A stretch of 64,000 bases of DNA from the NCBI GenBank assembly GCA_032718865.1, contig JALUTQ010000003.1:1580001-1644000 (forward strand), read 5' to 3'. A model generated the notes under the pieces. The model searched no databases and was not told the origin of the DNA. It saw only the letters and a list, made by a program, of their open reading frames with translations. Source of the stretch: Tilletia caries. Lineage: Eukaryota > Basidiomycota > Exobasidiomycetes > Tilletiales > Tilletiaceae. Of this stretch, positions 57,755 to 64,000 are shown one piece after another. The number at the start of each line of letters is the position of its first letter. Position 1 is the first letter of the stretch. A program made the translations under genes and the position numbers.

Positions 57755-58441
57755 TTTCTGCTGCGAATACGTGTGTGGGTGGTCGGGGGAAGCAGGGGCG
57801 ATGCCGGAATGCGCGAGCTTGGGGAGCTGGCGGAGACGAGCGTTACGAGTGGGAGAGAGAGCTGAGGCGCCGCTTCGAGATTCCGTCCGCGCACGAGTAA
57901 TCGATGAGTTGGTGGTGGGGCAAAAATGCGAACACCCGGCGAGAGGGGAACGAGACCAGCTCAGTGAAGCGAGTGGAGTGGACTGAGGTTCGAGCGGCTG
58001 CATTCAGACTCCCTCATTTGAGACGCCCCAGACCGCCCGCTTTTGGGGTCACCGCCACTTGCGTTTGCTTTAAATTTTGAAACACCTTCGATTGTTGAGA
58101 GGTCTCAATTTTGTGACCCGAAGACGATAAAAGGTCTGCCACGATGACGATGACATATGACATCGACGCGCAAAAAATGATCCAACCAAGAAGCTTCGTG
58201 GCCCTCAGTACAGCAGCGTGGAAAGATGCGCGTGGATGCAACCTGCTCCCCTGCTCGCTGCCTGCTCCTGTCACGCCCCCCTCCCTGCGATAGAACGTTC
58301 ATCAACGTGTGGACTGTGGACTGTGGTTGAGCATCGGACTCTGCATGTTGCATGCCGCAGGCCGCATGGTCCACCTCGTCCACCCAAGGAACAGTCTCAT
58401 TTTTCGAGACCACCTTGAACACATTCGTGACCCCCCTAATA
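57755..58441. other. Intergenic: OSBP promoter side
   Basis: No gene is recognisable in this stretch between the OSBP start and the copia element leader. Small frames on both strands have no motif. Confidence 0.4.
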
Positions 58442-58443
58442 TG

Positions 58444-59268
58444 TGTGACACCCGAGGTTTATCACAGGATGGTACGGTATTTTGATTTTTATCCCAGGAT
58501 GGTACGCCCTCCAAAATTATCACAGGATGGTACGCTGTGAAAATTATTTTTGCCTATCCTCACTGCCTGCCGAAAGAATCTCTCAAGGTATGCAAAATTA
58601 CTGACTCCCTCCCCTCTCCCCGCTCAGAATGGAATCTTCTAGAGACAGTTCAGCTCTCATAGAGCGCGGCGTGCGCCCTCTGAGAGACGTAGATTCGGCC
58701 TGAGGACTTGCTATTGCAAACTGGAGAGTGCCGTACATATTGACATTGAACACTCTGACTGTAAGACGTGTAATTCCGTAAATAAAGGCCTATAACGTCT
58801 CTGACGGCCCTAGACAAGGTATAACTCTCGTCGGTGGGCACCCAGCCCGGCATAAGCCTGCGGAGATGCCAATGCTACACAATCTTGAGAGACTAAGTAT
58901 CATGCTTGACGTTGAGGAGTGAGGACGTGGACGGGAGTGAGGAGATTGGGAGAATCAATTTTGCCAGTGTACCATCCTGTGATATTTTTGCTTTCCGTAC
59001 CATCCTGGGATAAAAAGAGTTGAAGAGTCGCGCTCGGTAGTTGAGCGGGTAGAGCCGGCGGGGGGGGGGACTTCCACATGGAAGAGGTGAAGAATTGAAC
59101 CGAACCGCCAGAGGCAGCAGCTCTCCGGTGTACCCACTCTCCTTGTTAGCTACCACTTACTCAATCATACAGACACATCACCTTGTTCCAAGTCATACTT
59201 GAACTGAGGTACGTCTGAGATTGACCAGCTAACCAAGTTACCTGTCAGCTACGGAGCCTCGATATTCA
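58444..59268 (+). repeat. Probable 5' LTR of the copia element (boundaries tentative)
   Basis: The right end is fairly firm: ATATTCA at 59262-59268 ends in CA, three bases before the primer-binding site. The left end is a guess at TGTGACACCCGAGG, which starts TG and lies just before the first 17-bp motif. The partner LTR lies outside the window, so the length cannot be verified here. A run of nine or more G occurs near 59062. Confidence 0.35.
58460..59012. repeat. Five copies of a 17-bp motif in inverted arrangement
   Basis: TATC(A/C)CAGGATGGTACG occurs on the plus strand at 58460-58476, 58490-58506 and 58518-58534. It occurs inverted at 58969-58984 (last base differs) and 58996-59012. The outer two copies on each side share extra flanking bases (a T-run before, an A-rich spacer after), giving inverted arms of about 55 bp around roughly 430 bp of unique sequence. 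This could be the terminal region of a small non-autonomous DNA element or binding sites inside the LTR. Confidence 0.8.
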
Positions 59269-59271
59269 ACT

Positions 59272-59283
59272 TGGTAGCTCCGC
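59272..59283 (+). other. Primer-binding site of the copia element
   Basis: TGGTAGCTCCGC follows the presumed LTR end. It is identical to the primer-binding site of the gypsy element and would pair with a tRNA 3' end GCGGAGCUACCA, probably initiator Met (inference). Confidence 0.7.
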
Positions 59284-59326
59284 ATCCTTGTCCCCTTTAC
59301 AGACTCTATCCACAGACTACAGCATC

Positions 59327-60094
59327 ATGTCCGCCCAGGACCAGACGACCCCGGGCTCTGCCGGCGCTGACAGCGCTTCGCAGCGCCAGCCTACACTCGC
59401 GGATATCTTCAACGCCATCACGGACATCAGGGACCGTGTAACTACGGTCGAGCAAGACCTCGCGGCGCAGCGGCAAGACCTTGCAGCTCATAGGGCCACC
59501 CTTGCCAACCTTGTCGCCGGGTCCACTCCTCCGTACTTGGACAGCGCTCTCCGAACTCCTCCCAACCAAACTGCGGGAGGAATGGCAAGTCAAGGCGCCC
59601 CTCGTGTCCCCGACCATGAGCCTGCAGTGGGCCTCAACCTTGCTGCTCCTCCGGTACTGCAGCCCGGCCATGCTGGAGGTCCTTTCGGCCTGACCCCGGT
59701 GGTCCCAGATCAGCAGCGGCGATACGCCAGCGGAAGGATCAGCATGGGTGTCTCTGGTTTCCCCCTTCCGCCTCAAGCAAGCCCTGCGCATCACCGTGGA
59801 CAGGCCCTTCCCCAGATGCAGAAAAGGGCGGTTCCGACTCCATACCGATCGGCTCCTCGCGACTCTGACCCTACGCTCAAAGGGGTGAAGGAGGACCTCT
59901 TCACGATTCACCAGGACTACTTCCGCTCGGTGAATGCCGGCTGGTCGGACGAGCAAGTCGACCGAGAGGCGACGCGCAAGACAGCTGAGGATTACCTCGC
60001 CATGCGCAGGCGCGCTATCGAGGACACCCTCGCTGGTACCGCCGCCCCAGCCAAGCCAGCAGCAGCCGACAATGGCGCCCCTATCGACGAGTGA
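59327..60094 (+). CDS. Copia element upstream ORF (gag N-terminal or accessory), 255 aa
   Basis: The first ATG after the primer-binding site is at 59327. The product has a short coiled-coil-like segment (ITDIRDRVTTVEQDLAAQRQ and following), a Pro/Gly/Ala-rich middle, and a C-terminal helical part (DLFTIHQDYFRSVNAGWSDEQV). It stops at 60092-60094, nine bases before the gag ATG, and gag lies in the -1 frame relative to it. Its product could be a separate leader protein or an N-terminal Gag segment. I know no family for it. Confidence 0.6.
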   Translation: MSAQDQTTPGSAGADSASQRQPTLADIFNAITDIRDRVTTVEQDLAAQRQDLAAHRATLANLVAGSTPPYLDSALRTPPNQTAGGMASQGAPRVPDHEPAVGLNLAAPPVLQPGHAGGPFGLTPVVPDQQRRYASGRISMGVSGFPLPPQASPAHHRGQALPQMQKRAVPTPYRSAPRDSDPTLKGVKEDLFTIHQDYFRSVNAGWSDEQVDREATRKTAEDYLAMRRRAIEDTLAGTAAPAKPAAADNGAPIDE

Positions 60095-60102
60095 ACTGGG
60101 AC

Positions 60103-61173
60103 ATGGTGAAGATCATCACCAAACTGGGGATGGATAATTGGTCCGACTGGCGCTCGAGCATGTATAGTCTGCTTGGAACTGTGCCCGGCGCCATCGGAAT
60201 CCTCGAAGGAACCATATGGGGACCGCGCTACCTCGACCCCTCGGACTACTCCTCTCATCCCGACTACGATGAAGCGCTCGATCTCGAGCTCGGGCAGGTC
60301 ATCCAGTCTTGTACCGAACCATCGGCCAAATCTCTGCTCCTGAAGACCACCTCGGAGCAAGAACTTCGTGGCAGCTTTTTCTACAGGGATTTGAGGGTCT
60401 GGTTGGTCCCCAACCAAGGGTACGCGGCACTCAAACTGATCGCCAAGATGGGTCGTCACCGACAACGTGACGATGAGACCGTGAAGCAGTTCGGCGAACG
60501 ACTTCGGCGATTCTACCTCGAACTTCAGTCCGCGGGCGAAACTCTCGATCAAACGAAGCAAGTCGGCTTCCTCCTCGCGGGTCTGCGGTACCGCTTCCAG
60601 GCCGCTCGCGATAGCATTGTCTCTCGACAAGCCGCGGGCGAGGCCTTCACCTTTGAGAAGGTGTTACAGCTTCTGGCTGAGACAGAGGAGTCATTCGATG
60701 CGTTTGACGACCGACGCCGTAACGCACCTGCAACTCGGTCGATCGCCACGCTATCCCGTCCCTCGGCTCACTTCGCAGAAGAACAGGGAATGGACGAAGA
60801 AGATCTGGATTCAGATGTTGACGACGAGGATGTTCAGGCCTTTGCCGCCCAGTTTGCGAAGCAATTCGTGGCTAGACGCAAGGCCGGATACGGAAGGCCC
60901 TTTTCCGGTGCATGTTTCATCTGCAAGAAGACGGGCCATCGGGCATCAGACTGCCCGAACAGTCAGGAGGACCCCGCTCCAACTCAAGCTGGACCAGTAG
61001 CTCGTGCCTTCTCTGCGCGTACCCCGGCGCCCATCACCCACACATGCGACAAAGAAGGTGGTCGGGCGTCTTACGCCAACGGCATCCCCGCCATCGGTGC
61101 CTTTGAGGCTCAGGTGTGGGAGGACGAGCTCAATGCACTCCCATCGGCGTTGAACGTGGTGACGATGGAATAG
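60103..61173 (+). CDS. Copia element Gag, UBN2-like with CCHC zinc knuckle
   Basis: The ATG at 60103 is the first in this frame after the upstream ORF stop. KLGMDNWSDWRSSMYSLLG is the typical beginning of copia Gag proteins (capsid N-terminus, WxxW-type). FGERLRRFYLELQSAGE and VGFLLAGLRYRFQAARDSI match the UBN2/retrotran_gag fold. A single zinc knuckle reads CFICKKTGHRASDC near 60915. The frame ends at TAG (61171-61173). The sequence beyond it in the same frame is protease, so the TAG separates Gag from Pol. Confidence 0.88.
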   Translation: MVKIITKLGMDNWSDWRSSMYSLLGTVPGAIGILEGTIWGPRYLDPSDYSSHPDYDEALDLELGQVIQSCTEPSAKSLLLKTTSEQELRGSFFYRDLRVWLVPNQGYAALKLIAKMGRHRQRDDETVKQFGERLRRFYLELQSAGETLDQTKQVGFLLAGLRYRFQAARDSIVSRQAAGEAFTFEKVLQLLAETEESFDAFDDRRRNAPATRSIATLSRPSAHFAEEQGMDEEDLDSDVDDEDVQAFAAQFAKQFVARRKAGYGRPFSGACFICKKTGHRASDCPNSQEDPAPTQAGPVARAFSARTPAPITHTCDKEGGRASYANGIPAIGAFEAQVWEDELNALPSALNVVTME

Positions 61174-63294
61174 GATGGCGCGGCGGTGCGGGAAACCCCC
61201 GTTCCGCCACCCCCACCTCTGCCTGACGAACAATGGCCGGTGCGATGGATCCTGGACTCAGGAGCCACACACCACTTCATCAACACCAAGGAGCTGCTGG
61301 AGGGAGGAACTGTCACGCGTGACCATAAGATGATCCGAATTGCTGACGGCAAAAATATTGCAGCAACGCACCGAGGATCTCTAACCATACGCCTTCGAAC
61401 AACACCTCCCCTCAGCATCACTCTTCACAACGTATACGTTGTTCCAACTTTCCCCCACAACCTTCTCTCAGTCCAAAGGTTGAATCAAGCTGGTATAGGT
61501 GTTAACTTTCCGCATACAGCTTCGAAGACCATTCTTCTCAGGGACAGCAGCAAACATGAGCTGGACCGCGATGTACACAGTGGTGCCACTGTCGTACTGT
61601 CAAGAACATACGGGCCAGACCAAGCTAACGGAGCAGTAGTAGCGGTACACCAGTCTGGCCTAAGGTGCTCTGCACCATCTCCGCATCGGCCGATCCGCAT
61701 GCCGGGATGCTCTGCATCACGACCTGCCCCTACTCCCTGTTCTACTTCGATGTATAAGCTCCACAGGGAAGGGGTACAGCCCTCAGGTACGTACTCCCCG
61801 TCCGTACCTATTGCTGCAAAGAGAGCCCATGATGACTCTGTTTGCCCTTGTTCCTCAGAACATTCGGTTGCCGTCATGGCAAGCCAGGAGGACAAGGACA
61901 TGGGACCTTTGGGCGTTGGAGATGACGGCGATGGAAAGGCAGCGGGTGGGGGTACAGACGAGGATGATGTCCACCGTGCCCTCACGCAAGAACAGATGAT
62001 CATCCGATGGCACCAGCGCTTCGGCCATATGAGCTTCACCGCTATCGCGCGGCTCATTGGCCTGGGTGCAGAGGGTCTCAAGAACCTGAACAAGAGCGCG
62101 GCTCTTCGGCTGGTGGACCGAGAGGACCGATGCGACGCGTGCGCGGTTTCGAATCTCAAGGAGGCTTCGCTCAAGGCATCCTCCTCTCGGGCTTCCAGTC
62201 GTGGAGACCTCGCTCATTGCGACCTCTCCGGCCCGTACACAGGCAACGTCGAGTACGCGTATGCTTTAAGCACTCTGGACGACCACTCTCGAAAGGGTTG
62301 GGTCTTCCCCATCGTTGACAAATCAAGCGCCACAGTGACGAAGGTCTTGCAACGATGGGCTCGCCAAGTACAAACATACACCGGTTCCAAGATCAAGACG
62401 CTGCATACAGACAACGGAACGGAGTTCGACAACGTCGCGATGGACTCATGGGCAGGAGATGAAGGCGTTGGCTGGCGTTGGACAGTTCCGGGCTCGAGCG
62501 AACAGAACGGTCGCGTGGAACGTTTTCAAGGTATTATACAGGAGCGTGGACGAGCCATGCTCACGGCATCTCGACTTCCACTGGGGTTCTGGCCGTTCGC
62601 TTGGAGGTACGCGGCCTACATTGTGAATCGGACGCCTCATCGAAGCATCGGATACAAGATCCCGCAAGAAGTATGGTCACAGCAACCAGTCGATCTATCA
62701 ATGCTGCGAACCTTCGGCTGCCTGTGTTGGACAATGCAGGACGCACGCCATCGGCCAGACGGCAAATTATCCGCTCGAGGCGTCCGAGGCACGTTTTTGG
62801 GACTGTCCGAAGATCGCAAAGGATGGCTCATCTACGTACCATCGGACACTACCAACCCGCTTCGGTACAGTCGCTCAGTTCTGTTCGACGAGACACGAAC
62901 CTACGACGAAGGTCGCTCTCTCGACATCGCGCAGTCTCACAAGCCACGCGTCGATGATCACGTCGAAATGGTGCTGCCATACCCACGACGTCGCCGACGA
63001 CGAGTCGGGGAGGGGGAGGATCAACCACTTCGAATTCCTTCCGACATCGGCGATGGCGAAGATATTGGTGGCATTACCAGAACCGACGACGTGGTTATAT
63101 CCGCTCTTCCGGTCCCAGACACCGTCACCATGGACCCACTCGAGACACGTACAGAGGCACAGCAGAAGCAGGAGGGGGAGACAGAGGGAGAACCTGGGGG
63201 GCTACTCGAGACAGCGTATGGGAAGAAGGGGGGAGTCGTGGATGATTTGGGGCAAAACGGGGAGTTCCGAGACGATGAGGACGGAGGAGTCTGA
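61174..63294 (+). CDS. Copia element Pol, N-terminal part: protease and integrase
   Basis: There is no clear ATG at the beginning of this frame, which continues the gag frame directly after the TAG. WILDSGATHHFI is the aspartic protease site. IIRWHQRFGHMSFTAI with CDACAVSNLK is the integrase zinc-binding (pre-integrase) region. The catalytic core shows D in HCDLSGPYTG, D in TDNGTEFD and E in EQNGRVERFQG, followed by the copia-typical RTFGCLCWTMQDARH. All three acidic residues are present. The end (after about 63060) is a low-complexity acidic region that runs into a stop at 63292-63294. Confidence 0.9.
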   Translation, partial: DGAAVRETPVPPPPPLPDEQWPVRWILDSGATHHFINTKELLEGGTVTRDHKMIRIADGKNIAATHRGSLTIRLRTTPPLSITLHNVYVVPTFPHNLLSVQRLNQAGIGVNFPHTASKTILLRDSSKHELDRDVHSGATVVLSRTYGPDQANGAVVAVHQSGLRCSAPSPHRPIRMPGCSASRPAPTPCSTSMYKLHREGVQPSGTYSPSVPIAAKRAHDDSVCPCSSEHSVAVMASQEDKDMGPLGVGDDGDGKAAGGGTDEDDVHRALTQEQMIIRWHQRFGHMSFTAIARLIGLGAEGLKNLNKSAALRLVDREDRCDACAVSNLKEASLKASSSRASSRGDLAHCDLSGPYTGNVEYAYALSTLDDHSRKGWVFPIVDKSSATVTKVLQRWARQVQTYTGSKIKTLHTDNGTEFDNVAMDSWAGDEGVGWRWTVPGSSEQNGRVERFQGIIQERGRAMLTASRLPLGFWPFAWRYAAYIVNRTPHRSIGYKIPQEVWSQQPVDLSMLRTFGCLCWTMQDARHRPDGKLSARGVRGTFLGLSEDRKGWLIYVPSDTTNPLRYSRSVLFDETRTYDEGRSLDIAQSHKPRVDDHVEMVLPYPRRRRRRVGEGEDQPLRIPSDIGDGEDIGGITRTDDVVISALPVPDTVTMDPLETRTEAQQKQEGETEGEPGGLLETAYGKKGGVVDDLGQNGEFRDDEDGGV

Positions 63295-64000
63295 AGAGAA
63301 ACTGCCGGAGAATGAGGGAATGGGGCCGATGTTGACAGAAGAGTCTGGAGGAGAACTTCCGGAGCAGGAGGGGGTAATGAAGGATGGGGAGAAGGATGGG
63401 ACAGGAGAAGGCACGAAGGGAGCTAGGGGCGTGAAGGGGAAGACGAAAGGTGCAGTGCCGATGCGGAAGAGTCCGAGGCTACACGAGCTACAAGCGTTGG
63501 GAGCATCCATCCAATCACGAGTCATTGATGGCCAATGGAGGGAGATTGAATTGGTCGGAGTCACCGAATGCTCCGAATTGGAGGGAATGGCGCTGCTGGC
63601 CAATAAGGGGAAAGGGGCGAGAACCCTCGACGGCCAACTGCTCGAGCCGACGACTTTCGCCCAGGCTCTTTCCCGAGAAGACAGAGCCGAGTGGAAGACC
63701 TCTATGGACGAGGAATACGCGTCGCTGATCGAAATGGGGACATGGGAGCTTTGCCACCCTCCAGCCGGACGAAAACTGATCGGATGCAGATGGGTCTACA
63801 AGGTCAAAACGGATCCAGAAGGGAGGGCTATCCGAAAAAAGTCTCGACTAGTCGCTCAGGGGTACACCCAGGTGGAGGGGATCGACTACGACGAAACGTT
63901 CGCCCCGGTCGCTCGGCTTAGCGCGCTCCGAATGATGGTCACTCTTGCCATTCAGCTCGGTCTCCGATTGCATGGTATGGACGTCAAGACCGCATACCTC
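63295..64000 (+). CDS. Copia element Pol, beginning of reverse transcriptase, +1 frame, cut by window end
   Basis: Reading codons in phase with 63242, the frame is open from before 63062 to the window edge. It has an acidic linker with a repeat (TEESEEKLPENEG, then TEESGGELPEQEG), RKSPRLHELQALG, and then the copia reverse-transcriptase opening. Its signatures are EWKTSMDEEYASL, GCRWVYKVKTDPEG, KKSRLVAQGYTQVEGIDYDE, TFAPVARLSALR and HGMDVKTAYL. The catalytic YVDD lies beyond the window. It is one base out of phase with protease-integrase; the change must lie in the overlap of open frames, roughly 63062-63294, which includes two six-G runs. Confidence 0.85.

Larger units (their letters stand above)
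58444..64000 (+). mobile_element. Ty1/copia LTR retrotransposon, 3' part beyond the window
   Basis: Integrase lies upstream of reverse transcriptase, which defines the Ty1/copia order. From left to right are a probable 5' LTR, primer-binding site, an upstream coiled-coil ORF, gag with a zinc knuckle, protease, integrase and the beginning of reverse transcriptase at the right edge. Gag and pol share a frame broken by one TAG, and reverse transcriptase lies one frame away from integrase. Unless these are recoding sites, this copy is defective. Confidence 0.92.

Noticed and set aside
59030..59105. A tRNA-like stretch (TAGTTGAGCGGGTAGAGC) near the copia primer-binding site
   Set aside because: It fits an A-box consensus, but no anticodon arm, T-arm or acceptor stem can be folded around it, so it is not called as a tRNA or SINE.

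Overview
The window is nuclear DNA from a fungus, most likely a basidiomycete. The genes are dense and carry short introns of about 45-90 bases, mostly with GTGAGT/GTAAGT donors. A nitrate-assimilation cluster sits among ordinary eukaryotic housekeeping genes (Ran GTPase, p24 cargo receptor, NIC96 nucleoporin, MSH1, oxysterol-binding protein, neurofibromin). Base composition and intron density suggest a smut-type or yeast-like basidiomycete, but the sequence alone does not let me name a genus.

Layout. Bases 1-8871 (minus) hold a neurofibromin/IRA-type Ras GTPase-activating protein whose 3' end runs off the left edge. Bases 9910-12366 (minus) hold an unrecognised, Ser/Pro-rich protein with a basic patch. 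Bases 13905-20881 are a complete Ty3/gypsy LTR retrotransposon in minus orientation. It has 279-bp LTRs that read as identical and a GTCTC target-site duplication, and it landed about 200 bp upstream of a mitochondrial-type thioredoxin gene (21090-21622). Next come Ran (minus) and an alpha-type p24 protein (plus), then a GEF1-type CLC chloride transporter (minus) and nucleoporin NIC96 (plus), each pair divergent. After these lie an OrsD-like zinc-finger gene (minus) and a Yap-type bZIP factor (plus), again divergent, then an ACC-synthase-like aminotransferase (minus) and the proteasome-assembly chaperone PSMG2/ADD66 (plus).

The functional core is 39542-50869. Nitrite reductase (minus) and nitrate reductase (plus) share a 1.1-kb divergent promoter with GATA-factor sites, including a perfect inverted pair. 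A nitrate/nitrite MFS transporter follows (plus). Together they import nitrate, reduce it to nitrite and then to ammonium. Mitochondrial MutS homologue MSH1 (plus) and an oxysterol-binding protein (minus) follow.

From about 58440 to the right edge the window holds a Ty1/copia LTR retrotransposon (plus), cut by the window end inside reverse transcriptase. Its leader region contains five copies of a 17-bp motif in inverted arrangement, its gag and pol are separated by one in-frame UAG, and its integrase and reverse transcriptase lie in different frames. Both retroelements have the same 12-base primer-binding site, which suggests a shared (probably initiator-Met) tRNA primer.
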